Below are positions 1 through 8,082 of a stretch of DNA of 64,000 nt, in pieces (the stretch's first letter is position 1; each line of letters opens with the position of its first letter). Source of the DNA: Bacteroidota bacterium. Lineage in GTDB: Bacteria > Bacteroidota > Bacteroidia > UKL13-3. The notes beneath the pieces were generated by a model, which was given only the letters and a program-made list of their open reading frames with translations, had not been told where the DNA came from and ran no database searches. Location: assembly GCA_027491355.1 (NCBI GenBank), contig JAIXWI010000031.1:1-64000 (forward strand). Reading direction: 5' to 3'. The translations under genes were made by a program, and so were the position numbers.

Positions 1-2
1 CA

Positions 3-215
3 ACGGGTACCAAAGACGTAAGTAGTGAAACAACGAATTATTCTTCTCTGTTTTTTGATTTTAGACACCATTTTGGGAATAAATTTAGTTTAGGCACTAG
101 GTATGAATGGGGGATAAATTCAATCTTTAAAAATTCTGATAGAAAAGTATCTACTATCTCATTCAATATGTTTCTTCCTTTGAGAGGTAAAAGAAGTCAA
201 GGAAAGGACAAATAA
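3..215 (+). CDS. C-terminal fragment of an outer-membrane beta-barrel-like protein (5' end outside window)
   Basis: The frame beginning at base 3 is open from the window edge to TAA at 213-215 and gives 70 residues. The fragment alternates polar and hydrophobic/aromatic residues (for example SLFFDFRHHF, then FSLGTRYEW), as transmembrane beta-strands do. It ends with a strand-like FNMFLPL followed by a basic tail RGKRSQGKDK. This fits the last strands of a Bacteroidota outer-membrane barrel, but no family can be named from so little sequence. It lies 48 bases upstream of the next gene on the same strand, so the two may be co-transcribed. The open frame is seen directly; the barrel assignment is inference. 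Confidence 0.5.
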   Translation, partial: TGTKDVSSETTNYSSLFFDFRHHFGNKFSLGTRYEWGINSIFKNSDRKVSTISFNMFLPLRGKRSQGKDK

Positions 216-263
216 TCAAACCCAACCTAAGTTAAATTATCAATGTACAATTCAATAAATTTT

Positions 264-788
264 ATGAGACAACTTTTAATTATTCACTTTTTATTCATTT
301 TATTTCCAATTGCTGCAATGTCACAGGAAACAAAAGTCAAGTTAACTGAGAAAGTTTACATCACCTTCCCAGAAAAACCTGATGTTCGAAATATGCAGGA
401 TATAGCTTCTGTTTATTCGTTGAGATTAGCCGACAGCACTGCTAATTTTAATGTTGTAGTTCAAAACTTAGGGAAAAATGGACTAACTGAAGAACAGATT
501 GAAACTGCTCAGTTAGAACCAGCTTTCTGGGAACAGTTAGAATCTTCTTTTATCGCTCAACTTGGTAATGAAACCAAGGTTTTATCAAAGGAAAAGAAAA
601 CCATAAGTGGTAAAGATGTTTTGATTCTTGAATTAAGTACAGAGCGTATTGGCAAGAAGATGGAATTAAAATCTTATATATTCATTGATAGCCTTCATAG
701 TATCAATATTGTACACAGTAAACGAGCCGCTGGAGCTTCAGTAGATTTAAGAGATAAATTCTTTAACTCACTTAAGATAGTAGAGTGA
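264..788 (+). CDS. Small secreted protein of unknown function
   Basis: This encodes about 174 residues. I chose the ATG at 264 because it places a typical signal peptide (MRQLLIIHFLFILFPIAAMSQ, cleaved near AMSQ) directly at the N-terminus; the ATG at 243 would add seven polar residues. The mature part is a mixed alpha/beta domain of about 150 residues with no cysteine and no catalytic motif that I recognise. Its pattern (ITFPEKP near the start, ISGKDVLILEL in the second half) resembles small periplasmic proteins of the PsbP/DUF1795 kind, but this is only a similarity of style. Function unknown; export to the periplasm or cell surface is likely. Confidence 0.6.
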   Translation: MRQLLIIHFLFILFPIAAMSQETKVKLTEKVYITFPEKPDVRNMQDIASVYSLRLADSTANFNVVVQNLGKNGLTEEQIETAQLEPAFWEQLESSFIAQLGNETKVLSKEKKTISGKDVLILELSTERIGKKMELKSYIFIDSLHSINIVHSKRAAGASVDLRDKFFNSLKIVE

Positions 789-923
789 CCTCCTGTAATT
801 TTTATTTATAAAAAATATTTAAAATGGAAAGTTGTATTTTAACTATATCTCTTTTTATTCCATCATTTTTAATTTAAACACAAGGTAAGAACAAGTAATT
901 AATTTTTACAAAAGCTAACTTAT

Positions 924-2942
924 ATGAAAAACATCAAAATCTCATTCCTTGCAGTAACCGTGCTATTAGCATCTTGCAACAATAAAGAAGAATTGGTATC
1001 GGGTATTACCAAAAAGAATATGGATACCTTAGTAAAACCAGGCGATAACTTCGACCGTTTCGTTAATGGAACTTGGTCTAAAAACAACAAAATTCCTGCA
1101 GATAAAGCATCATTTGGTGCTTTTGATATGTTGTATGACAAATCGCAAAAAGACGTTAAAGCCATCATTGAAGAAGCTTCAAAAGGAAGTTTTACTGAAA
1201 GTTCAGACGAGCAAAAAATTGGAGATTACTATAGCTCTTTTACTAATCGTAAAAACCGAGATGCTAAAGGCGTTAATCCTATTCTATCGGAATTAAAAGC
1301 CATTGATGCAATCGCAAATCACACCGATTTAGCCACTTATTTTGGTAAAGCCAATAGAACTGGAGTATCAATTCCATTTTCAGTTGCTGTTACAGAAGAT
1401 TTTAAAGATCCCAAAAAATATACTTTAATGACTTGGCAAGGTGGTTTAGGACTGCCTGAAAGAGAGTACTACCTTCAGAATGATGCCAAAATGGCGGACA
1501 TTCGTAAGAAATATGTAGCGCATATCGAAAAAATGTGGCAATTGGTTGGATTACCCAATGGCGCCGAAAGTGCGGCTAAAATTATGGCTTTAGAAACTAC
1601 TTTGGCAACCAACCACATGAAAAAAGAGGACACTCGTAACACAGCAGGGCTTTACAACAAATATGCGTTAACCGATTTAAAATCGTTAATGCCAGATTTT
1701 GATTGGACAGCTATGTTAAAAAATGCTGGAGTTGCTAATGAAAAAAATATTGTGATTGCTCAAGTAGCTTATACAAAAAGTTTAAACAATATCATCAAAA
1801 ATACACCTATTGATACATGGAAAACGTATTTAAAATGGGGTTTGATAAACAGCACTGCGGGTTACTTAAATTCCGCTTTAGACAAACAGAACTTCGAATT
1901 CTACGGAAAGACATTGAACGGAACAGAACAACAAGAAGAAGATTGGAAAAGAGCTGTTAGTGCTGTAAATGGTAGTTTGGGTGAAATTGTTGGCAAAGTA
2001 TATGTAAAAAAACATTTTACTCCAGAGGCTAAAAAACGTATGACGGCTATGGTGAAAAATCTACTTAAAGCTTATGCAGCAAGCATCAAAGAATTAGATT
2101 GGATGAGCGCTAACACTAAAAAAGAAGCACTTGCTAAGGTTGATAAATTCATGATTAAAATTGGTTACCCAGACAAATGGAGAGATTACTCTGCATTAAA
2201 AGTAGCTAAAAATGATTTGTTTGGTAACGCAACAAGAGCTACCGAATTTGAATACAACCGTATGTTAAACAAATTAGGGAAACCCGTTGATAGAGCTGAA
2301 TGGGGAATGACACCACAAACAGTGAATGCTTATTACAATCCAACGCTTAACGAAATTGTTTTTCCAGCGGCAATTCTTCAACCGCCTTTCTTTAATTTAG
2401 CCGCAGACGATGCTGTAAATTATGGTGGAATTGGCGCCGTAATTGGGCACGAAATCGGACACGGATTTGACGATCAAGGAAGTGCTTTTGATGGTGACGG
2501 AGTAATGAGAAATTGGTGGACACCACAAGATTTAACTGCATTTCAAACAAGAACAAAAGCTCTTATTGACCAATACAACAGTTTTAAAGCATTTCTAGAT
2601 TTAAACCTTAATGGAAGTTTTACGCTTGGCGAAAACATTGGGGACTTAGGCGGATTGAGCATTGCTCTTAAAGCTTACAAAATGTCACTAAACGGAAAAG
2701 AAGCTCCTAAAATGGACGGTTACACTGGAATTCAAAGAGTATTCCTTGGTTGGGGACAAGTTTGGTTAGATAAATCTCGTGAAGAAGCTTTGAGAAATCA
2801 AGTAGCATCCGACCCACATTCACCTGCTAAATTTAGAATTAATGGTGTGGTTAGAAACATCCCAGAATTCTATGAAGCCTTCAACGTAAAAGCAACTGAT
2901 TCGCTTTATTTAGCTCCAGAAAAAAGGGTTAAAATTTGGTAA
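924..2942 (+). CDS. M13 family (neprilysin/PepO-like) zinc metallopeptidase lipoprotein
   Basis: The product has 672 residues, the normal length for M13 oligoendopeptidases, which cut peptides rather than folded proteins. The N-terminus is a lipoprotein signal with lipobox LLASC (Cys18), so the enzyme is probably tethered in the envelope. The large helical N-domain of the M13_N type covers about residues 40-420. The catalytic domain has NAYYNP near 468, the zinc motif HEIGH (His509, Glu510, His513) and GENIGD carrying the third zinc ligand (Glu570). The C-terminal segment includes the SPAKFR/VVRN region usual in the family. The gene stands alone with about 130 bases upstream and no clear terminator behind it. 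Family assignment is secure; the physiological substrate is not visible. Confidence 0.95.
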   Translation: MKNIKISFLAVTVLLASCNNKEELVSGITKKNMDTLVKPGDNFDRFVNGTWSKNNKIPADKASFGAFDMLYDKSQKDVKAIIEEASKGSFTESSDEQKIGDYYSSFTNRKNRDAKGVNPILSELKAIDAIANHTDLATYFGKANRTGVSIPFSVAVTEDFKDPKKYTLMTWQGGLGLPEREYYLQNDAKMADIRKKYVAHIEKMWQLVGLPNGAESAAKIMALETTLATNHMKKEDTRNTAGLYNKYALTDLKSLMPDFDWTAMLKNAGVANEKNIVIAQVAYTKSLNNIIKNTPIDTWKTYLKWGLINSTAGYLNSALDKQNFEFYGKTLNGTEQQEEDWKRAVSAVNGSLGEIVGKVYVKKHFTPEAKKRMTAMVKNLLKAYAASIKELDWMSANTKKEALAKVDKFMIKIGYPDKWRDYSALKVAKNDLFGNATRATEFEYNRMLNKLGKPVDRAEWGMTPQTVNAYYNPTLNEIVFPAAILQPPFFNLAADDAVNYGGIGAVIGHEIGHGFDDQGSAFDGDGVMRNWWTPQDLTAFQTRTKALIDQYNSFKAFLDLNLNGSFTLGENIGDLGGLSIALKAYKMSLNGKEAPKMDGYTGIQRVFLGWGQVWLDKSREEALRNQVASDPHSPAKFRINGVVRNIPEFYEAFNVKATDSLYLAPEKRVKIW

Positions 2943-3071
2943 TCAAATTCAAATCAATAATCAAACCCAGCAGTAATGTTTTTTTATAGTTAAACAATAT
3001 GGCAAAGTATATGGGTATGCCATCGGTGTTGATGTGATGAAGGGTGAATTTTAAACTAAATAAAATACCAA

Positions 3072-3212
3072 ATGCAAGAATTAATTGAAGACTTGAAAAC
3101 ATTGATTTCAAAAAATTGGAAAGTGATTTTACTAATTGCCATTATAGTTTATCTCATTTTTTCCTACTCTGACATCAAACATGGAATCATGGATGGCTGG
3201 ATGAATAAATGA
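3072..3212 (+). CDS. 46-residue single-pass membrane protein
   Basis: The ATG at 3072 opens a 46-residue frame that ends in TGA at 3210-3212. The order is an amphipathic charged N-terminus (MQELIEDLKTL), a basic flank KNWK, one transmembrane helix (VILLIAIIVYLIFSY) and a polar C-terminus with DIKHGIMDGW. The positive charges on the N-terminal flank suggest the N-terminus stays in the cytoplasm. Short proteins with this helix-TM-D-I-K-x-G-x-x-D-G-W layout seem familiar to me from other Bacteroidota genomes, which supports a real gene, but I cannot check this here. It sits 129 bases after the M13 peptidase stop and before the recombinase remnant. No function is proposed. Confidence 0.55.
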   Translation: MQELIEDLKTLISKNWKVILLIAIIVYLIFSYSDIKHGIMDGWMNK

Positions 3213-3218
3213 GGCAGT

Positions 3219-3280
3219 AGCTAACTCGGGTTTAGCTTAGCTGATTTTCAATTGGCAAAAGTGGCGGTTTAATGCTCCGC
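3219..3280. other. Two short hairpins between the small membrane gene and the recombinase remnant
   Basis: Within the 371-base gap between the M13 gene and the recombinase fragment (2943-3313), the only content besides the small ORF is this structured patch. AGCTAA at 3219-3224 pairs with TTAGCT at 3232-3237 around a 7-base loop, and GCGG at 3264-3267 pairs with CCGC at 3277-3280 around a 9-base loop. Neither hairpin has a T-run, so they are not terminators. Their position directly upstream of mobile-element debris makes them candidate remnants of element ends or a recombination site. That role is inference. Confidence 0.3.
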
Positions 3281-3313
3281 AGCTATATTTGTGGTTAATC
3301 AAAGTTTGGTTCT

Positions 3314-3661
3314 TTGGAAAAAGCTGAAAAAGAACAACGTATGTATGACTTACGTAAAAAGTTATCTAACTCCGAAATGTTCATTAATGAAGCAATTGAG
3401 ATAACTCGAAACATACAGTATTATTGGGATTATTCAGACCTTGAGACCAAATTGAAATTACAGAAAACAGTCTTCCCAAAGGGCTTAGTCTTAGTTCCGT
3501 CACATAGGCGTTATCTAACTCGAAATGTAAATGATTTTCCTCAGAACCCTAGTTTTTTCAAGGACTTTGTACTGGGTAAAATAAAAAAAGTCACCATTTC
3601 TGGTGACCTTCCTCTCTTTGTAGCGGGGAGCAGGATCGAACTGCCCACCTTAGGGTTATGA
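3314..3661 (+). pseudogene. C-terminal remnant of a large serine recombinase, reading into tRNA-Met
   Basis: The open frame of about 115 codons starts only at a TTG and has no catalytic resolvase domain. Residues 1-75 look like the extreme C-terminus of Bacteroidota large serine recombinases: a coiled helix (LRKKLSNSE), then NIQYYWDYSD, KLQKTVFPKGL and a YLTRNVNDF strand. In intact relatives these follow a recombinase zinc-ribbon domain. The last part, FVAGSRIELPTLGL, is translated through the terminator and antisense of the tRNA T-arm, a familiar ending for recombinase genes that abut tRNAs. The several hundred upstream codons expected for an intact gene are absent. This is best read as a decayed integrase at the attachment end of a lost mobile element. 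Homology is from remembered family patterns, not a search. Confidence 0.65.
3581..3607 (-). terminator. Rho-independent terminator of tRNA-Met
   Basis: On the minus strand GTCACC and GGTGAC form a perfect 6-bp stem around a 6-base loop (3590-3607), followed by a run of seven T (complement of 3583-3589). It starts 13 bases beyond the tRNA 3' end. The recombinase remnant on the other strand reads straight through it. Confidence 0.85.
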
Positions 3662-3694
3662 ATCCTACGCTCTAACCAACTGAGCTACCCCGCC
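3621..3694 (-). tRNA. tRNA-Met (CAT anticodon)
   Basis: The reverse complement runs from GGCGGGG at 3694 to the discriminator A at 3621 and folds as a 74-base cloverleaf. The acceptor stem GGCGGGG/CCCCGCT pairs with a G-T first pair. The D-arm is GCTC-AGTTGGTTA-GAGC. The anticodon loop TTCATAA holds CAT. The T-arm is GGCAG-TTCGATC-CTGCT. CCA is not encoded. The A-C mismatch closing the anticodon loop is, as far as I recall, also seen in other Bacteroidota elongator tRNA-Met genes. A tRNA-Ile with modified CAT anticodon is the alternative, but the body looks like tRNA-Met. It served as the attachment neighbourhood of the adjoining recombinase remnant. Confidence 0.93.
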
Positions 3695-3879
3695 AAATGA
3701 CTTTATTGGGGTGCAAAACTAAGGATACTAGATTGATTACAAAATATTTTTTCTGATTTTTTGGAAAGTGCTCAAAATCTGTACACTTTTTTAAGTTATT
3801 CACTTTTAAATTCACATTAAAAATCCACAAGCTATGCACATTTTTTAATAATTCAGTAAATTTGTTAAAATCATTTGCT

Positions 3880-4653
3880 ATGAAAAAAAGAAGCGCATGG
3901 TATCTAGTTGGCTCCGCAATTACCTTCACGGTAGCGGGTTTTTTAGTGCTTGTATATCCACCAGTTGCCAAAAGCAGCGCAGCTAAATCAGAAAAGAAAG
4001 TTGATTATCCTGGTTTTGGAATTTGGTTACCACCAGATTACGAAGTACATGGTATAGATGTTTCAAGACACCAAGGAAGAATCAATTGGGAGTCTGTAAG
4101 TGAACATACTCATAACAACATAGGAATCAATTTTGCTTTCATCAAAGCGTCAGAGGGTAGGAGCATCAGAGATAATTTTTTCAATGAAAATTGGGAGTCA
4201 GCCAAAGAACAAAATATTTTAAGGGGCGCTTACCATTTTTTTAGACCGCATTTAACAGCAGAGGAGCAATTTGATTTGTTCAAATCTCAAGTTAAAATTG
4301 AAAGAGAAGATTTACCGCCGGTACTCGATATTGAATTAAGAGGAAGCTGTCCTCCAGAACGTTTGAGAAGAAATGTAAAACGTTGGTTGGTATTGGCAGA
4401 AAAGCAATACAATGTAACTCCAATTTTGTATACTTCTTACTTTTTCTACAAGAACTATTTCAGTGGTCCTGAGTTCAAAAGATATCCATTATGGATTGCA
4501 CACTATGCAACAGATAACTTGAATCGTTTAACTGAAAACTGGCATTTCTGGCAGCACAATGAAAGTGGAAGGGTTAAAGGTATCAGAGGAGATGTTGATT
4601 TCAATGTATTCAAAGGTGGATACGATGAATTGCTCAGATTGTGTAAAAAGTGA
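3880..4653 (+). CDS. GH25 family lysozyme (N-acetylmuramidase), membrane-anchored
   Basis: The enzyme hydrolyses the MurNAc-GlcNAc bond of peptidoglycan. The start is taken as the ATG at 3880 (257 residues); a TTG 18 bases upstream would only add MLKSFA. Residues 8-27 form one hydrophobic helix that acts as signal anchor or uncleaved signal, followed by a short linker. The GH25 barrel begins at HGIDVS (Asp60), continues with FAFIKASEG and AYHFFRP, and has the catalytic pair in VLDIE (Asp150, Glu152). ILYTSYFF and WIAHYA, then a closing DVDFN, complete the family pattern. A TAAATTTG box lies at 3857-3864. The gene converges on the double Ddl gene across a shared terminator, so two peptidoglycan genes lie side by side. 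Confidence 0.93.
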   Translation: MKKRSAWYLVGSAITFTVAGFLVLVYPPVAKSSAAKSEKKVDYPGFGIWLPPDYEVHGIDVSRHQGRINWESVSEHTHNNIGINFAFIKASEGRSIRDNFFNENWESAKEQNILRGAYHFFRPHLTAEEQFDLFKSQVKIEREDLPPVLDIELRGSCPPERLRRNVKRWLVLAEKQYNVTPILYTSYFFYKNYFSGPEFKRYPLWIAHYATDNLNRLTENWHFWQHNESGRVKGIRGDVDFNVFKGGYDELLRLCKK

Positions 4654-4670
4654 TGCTTAAGTTATAAATA

Positions 4671-4697
4671 AAAAAGACAGCCTAGGCTGTCTTTTTT
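4671..4697. terminator. Bidirectional terminator between the lysozyme and Ddl genes
   Basis: A perfect palindrome AAAAGACAGCCTAGGCTGTCTTTT is flanked by A- and T-runs, so it terminates both the plus-strand lysozyme gene and the minus-strand Ddl fusion. The last T-run base pairs overlap the Ddl stop codon at 4696-4698. Confidence 0.9.
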
Positions 4698-7380
4698 ATT
4701 TATATGAATGACTCAATTTTAAGCGCTCTGCTCCAAATTGAAGTATACCATCTATGAATTCGTAAGGTTTGTATCCGTTCAATGCACATTGATGAAAAAT
4801 AGCAGTGGCTGGTGTCATACCCGGTAATGAATTGATTTCAATGATATAAACTTCAATTTTGTTGTTTTTATAAATCTTTACAAACGCATCAATCCTACAA
4901 TAACCTTCAACCTTCAAAGTTTGAGCTACTGATTTTAAAACTTTTTGAACTTCTCTACTGATTTTATTGCTTTTAGTTGCGTTTGAATCATACCTAGCTG
5001 GTGTGATGTTTTGCCCTTGTCCTGCCAAAAATTTCTCCTCTAAAGATAGAATTTCACCTTCTGCAAGTGTTTCACTTGGTTCAAAAGTTTCGTAGGTTAA
5101 TTTACCCGCTTTGTAATGGGTCATGATACCGCCTGTAACCTCTAAAAAATGAACGGCATTCCCCTTTTCAACAAATTTTTCAACCAAAAAATGTGGTTTG
5201 ATAGGAAATTCTTCTTTGGGTTGAATGTTTAATTCTTTGATTGAATTGGCTGGTATACCATTCAATGAAGTCCTAAAGGTAGCAGCAGCAAAAGCTTCCA
5301 ATTGTTTCCTGTTTTTAATTTTCTTAACTGCACTGCTACAGCCATCATCAGCTGGTTTTGCAATCAATGGATAGCCAATTTTTTCTATTTTTTTAATACA
5401 ATTGGCGGCAGCATCATTCCAGTCTTCTCTGAAGATGAGAACTTGGTCGGCAACTAAAAAACCTTTCTTCTTTAAGTATTGATTGGTATTGTATTTGTTA
5501 ATGGTCAATTGCGAACTTTCAACACCTGAACCATTGAAGGGTAATTTAACTTTGATCAGTTCTTTTTGAATGGTCCCATCTTCTCCTGGTCTGCCATGAA
5601 GCGCAATGAATACAGAATCTGCTAGTGATTTTAATTCCTTGTATGTAATTGCTCTAGGCTTAAGAATTTGTTTATTGGTATATTTTGAAATAATGTCAGC
5701 ACAACTCTCGGCAATTGTATTCATAATTGCTGGCCTATCGTACTTTTTAACTTTATCAAGAATATCATCCGCATTGTCTTTTAGCATAACATGAAATGGA
5801 AGCAAGAACAATTGATGAGCTTGGTCGTTCCCTGCAACAAAAACTGGAAAAGGAGCATATTTTTCTGATGAGGCTAGTTTTTCAAAAATATTTCTGCCAC
5901 TTTCAACTGAAATATGTCTTTCTGAACTGTAACCGCCCATTAATACAGCTACTCTTATTTTCCTAGCTTTTTTAGAATTTAATAACACCAAATCTTTGTC
6001 CAATTGATTGAGCAATTGTTTTTCATTGAAATGGTTTGAAATGCTATTCATTCTCTCTGCTAAAGAACTTCTGATGATAAAAGTTAAAAATTGGGAAGGA
6101 TTCAGGCCAATCTCTGCTGCTTGGTGAAAGAAAAAAGAAGAAGGCATCATGCCTGAGGTAGTATTGGGATCGTTTAAATACAAGTTCCCATCAAGTCCTA
6201 AAAAACCATCAATTCTTGCGTACACATGAAAGTTAAACAATTCAAAAAGAGATTCACAGGCCTTTCTAATGGCTTGAATTTGTTTGTCACTCGTTTCTAT
6301 AGGAGTAACTTTTCTGCTCAAGCCTGGTAAGTATTTACTGCGGTAGTCATATACTTCTTTGCCTTTAATGATTTCAGTAGGAGGCAAGCTTACGGCTATT
6401 CCTTTTTCGTCTCTAATAACGATGCATGAAAATTCTCTACCTTCTATAAAAGACTCAATTAGTACCTCCGTTTCACTTTGAAGACTCTCTAACATCACGG
6501 TTTCATCTTTTTTGAATAATTTATTCAAAGTAGCCAACAATTCAGCCGGATGTCTGATAATTTGTTCTTTACAGATGAGCGGTAATCCAATACCTTCTTT
6601 GATATCTGTTAACTTTTGAATGAATGCAAACTTTTCATTTTCTGAAAAAGCTTTCCAGTCTTTTTGTTTGAGTTGAAGCATGAACAATGCTTTGTGACAA
6701 GCTTTTTCAAAACTTTCAAAGTTGCTGTTGTAAAGCGCTGTCACACCAACTGAACTGCCTTGGTTTGCCGGTTTTATGATGAGCGGTAACCCAACAGTCT
6801 TTAAAATTCTTTGATGTATTTTTCTGAGTTGGTGAAGCTCAGTTTTGAAAAATGAATCGTATTTGGGAACTGGAAATCCTGCTGCTGACATTAATTTTTT
6901 TTGCACCCTTTTGTTCATTCCTAAAGCACTCGGCATGATTCCTGATCCAGTATAAGGAATTTGATGCCACTCTAACATGCCTTGAATGGTGCCATCTTCA
7001 CCATAATGCCCATGCAAAGCTAAAAAGGCAATGTCAATATGTTGTTTGAGTTGTTTAGGGTCAATGAGTTTCCCTATTTTTTTTGCCATTGACAATGCTT
7101 CATTGTTGGCATTGTCTGTGATGTTTTCAGCATAAACTTGAAATGGGCTAGGGTGTTGACGCAATGCTTCAATGGGTGGATAAAAATCTCTAATAGAACC
7201 TTTGTATATGTATTTCCAATCCAATAAAATCAATTGATTGAAACTGTCTACAAAAATTGGAATGGCTTCAAATAAACTTTTATCAAGGTTATCATAAACA
7301 GTTCTGCCACCAGCAAAAGAAACTTCTCTTTCTCTTGAATTGCCGCCAAAAAAAATACCTATTCGCATGCGTTTGCTCAT
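4696..7380 (-). CDS. ddl: Tandem fusion of two D-alanine-D-alanine ligase (ATP-grasp) domains
   Basis: The product has 894 residues, against 300-370 for ordinary Ddl, because two complete Ddl-like units are fused. Unit 1 (about 5-440) has the N-terminal GGNSREREVS (Glu17), HGHYGEDGT at 123-131, the ATP-grasp strand LIIKPANQGSSVG near 200 and YDYRSKY at 344-350. Its metal motif is NDPNT at 403-407, not the usual NEINT. Unit 2 (about 474-890) has GGYSSERHIS (Glu487), HGRPGEDGT at 595-603, LIAKPADDG near 673 and a canonical EINSLPGMT at 848-856. Its omega loop reads LSLEEKF instead of the Tyr-containing YDY segment. The halves therefore diverge in different active-site parts. The expected role is cytosolic D-Ala-D-Ala synthesis for peptidoglycan; which half is active, or whether one joins other substrates, is open. 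Confidence 0.93.
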   Translation of the reverse strand: MSKRMRIGIFFGGNSREREVSFAGGRTVYDNLDKSLFEAIPIFVDSFNQLILLDWKYIYKGSIRDFYPPIEALRQHPSPFQVYAENITDNANNEALSMAKKIGKLIDPKQLKQHIDIAFLALHGHYGEDGTIQGMLEWHQIPYTGSGIMPSALGMNKRVQKKLMSAAGFPVPKYDSFFKTELHQLRKIHQRILKTVGLPLIIKPANQGSSVGVTALYNSNFESFEKACHKALFMLQLKQKDWKAFSENEKFAFIQKLTDIKEGIGLPLICKEQIIRHPAELLATLNKLFKKDETVMLESLQSETEVLIESFIEGREFSCIVIRDEKGIAVSLPPTEIIKGKEVYDYRSKYLPGLSRKVTPIETSDKQIQAIRKACESLFELFNFHVYARIDGFLGLDGNLYLNDPNTTSGMMPSSFFFHQAAEIGLNPSQFLTFIIRSSLAERMNSISNHFNEKQLLNQLDKDLVLLNSKKARKIRVAVLMGGYSSERHISVESGRNIFEKLASSEKYAPFPVFVAGNDQAHQLFLLPFHVMLKDNADDILDKVKKYDRPAIMNTIAESCADIISKYTNKQILKPRAITYKELKSLADSVFIALHGRPGEDGTIQKELIKVKLPFNGSGVESSQLTINKYNTNQYLKKKGFLVADQVLIFREDWNDAAANCIKKIEKIGYPLIAKPADDGCSSAVKKIKNRKQLEAFAAATFRTSLNGIPANSIKELNIQPKEEFPIKPHFLVEKFVEKGNAVHFLEVTGGIMTHYKAGKLTYETFEPSETLAEGEILSLEEKFLAGQGQNITPARYDSNATKSNKISREVQKVLKSVAQTLKVEGYCRIDAFVKIYKNNKIEVYIIEINSLPGMTPATAIFHQCALNGYKPYEFIDGILQFGAERLKLSHSYK

Positions 7381-7384
7381 AATT

Positions 7385-7418
7385 CAAACATACATGAATG
7401 CATTTGAATTTATATCAA
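7385..7418 (-). promoter_or_regulatory. Candidate promoter of the Ddl fusion gene
   Basis: Read on the minus strand, TATGTTTG (7392-7385) matches the Bacteroidota -7 consensus TAnnTTTG exactly. A TTG lies 23 bases upstream (7418-7416), at the long end of the known spacing. The box ends four bases before the ATG, so the transcript would have almost no leader. Confidence 0.45.
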
Positions 7419-7573
7419 TGAATGGCAGCTTTATATCATCATTTTTCCATAATTTTGTGTTGAAAATTCATATTTATTGAAAGTAAAATCATTAAAAATT
7501 CATGCTTTTGTTAACTTGGCAAGAAATTTGATTTTAATTCATAAGCTGATTAAACCTTGAAAAACATAAATTT

Positions 7574-8074
7574 ATGAGCAAATTCAACACCCTTGTTTGT
7601 TTCCTATTATTGTCAGTAGGAATGATGGCGCAAAATTCAATTCAAACATTACCAAGTATAGTATTGAAAGACATCAATGGAAAATCAAAGAACTTGGCTG
7701 ATTATTCAAAAAATGGTAAAATAACCATTGTGAGCTTTTGGGCAACCTGGTGTGCACCATGTAAAAAAGAACTCAATAGCATCAATGATATTTATGATGA
7801 ATGGAAAACAAAATATGGATTAGAATTGGTTGCTGTTTGTACTGACAATGCCAGGAATACACCAAAAGTAAAGCCATATGTTGATGGACAAGGCTGGGAT
7901 TATGATGTCATAATGGACATTAACCAAGATTTTCAAAGAGCAATGAATGTGGTACAAATTCCTCATACATTTTTGTTAGATCAAACAGGTAAAATTGTAT
8001 ACCAACACAGTGGATATGTAGAGGGTGATGAATTCATGCTAGAAGAAAAAATAAAGCAATTGAATTCCAAATAA
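7574..8074 (+). CDS. TlpA-like periplasmic thioredoxin-fold protein
   Basis: This is a 166-residue exported redoxin. Residues 1-20 are a signal peptide ending GMMAQ. The thioredoxin fold starts with the strand LPSIVLKDING, then ITIVSFWATWCAPC containing the redox pair Cys60-Cys63, and the cis-proline segment VVQIPHTFLLD near 132. This family reduces or isomerises disulfides of exported proteins, for example during cytochrome c maturation; the specific client cannot be told here. The next gene follows after eight bases and encodes a T9SS cargo protein, so they form a small operon. The 190 bases upstream separate it from the divergent Ddl gene. Confidence 0.92.
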   Translation: MSKFNTLVCFLLLSVGMMAQNSIQTLPSIVLKDINGKSKNLADYSKNGKITIVSFWATWCAPCKKELNSINDIYDEWKTKYGLELVAVCTDNARNTPKVKPYVDGQGWDYDVIMDINQDFQRAMNVVQIPHTFLLDQTGKIVYQHSGYVEGDEFMLEEKIKQLNSK

Positions 8075-8082
8075 CAATCACT

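Noticed and set aside
2977-3054. Short in-frame stretch ending GYAIGVDVMKGEF before the small membrane gene
   Set aside because: It looks somewhat coding-like, but has no usable start except a late ATG and no family that I recognise; could be a gene relic but cannot be supported.
3672-3971. 99-codon minus-strand frame across tRNA-Met and the lysozyme start
   Set aside because: It begins in antisense of the lysozyme gene and ends in the tRNA; no protein-like composition.
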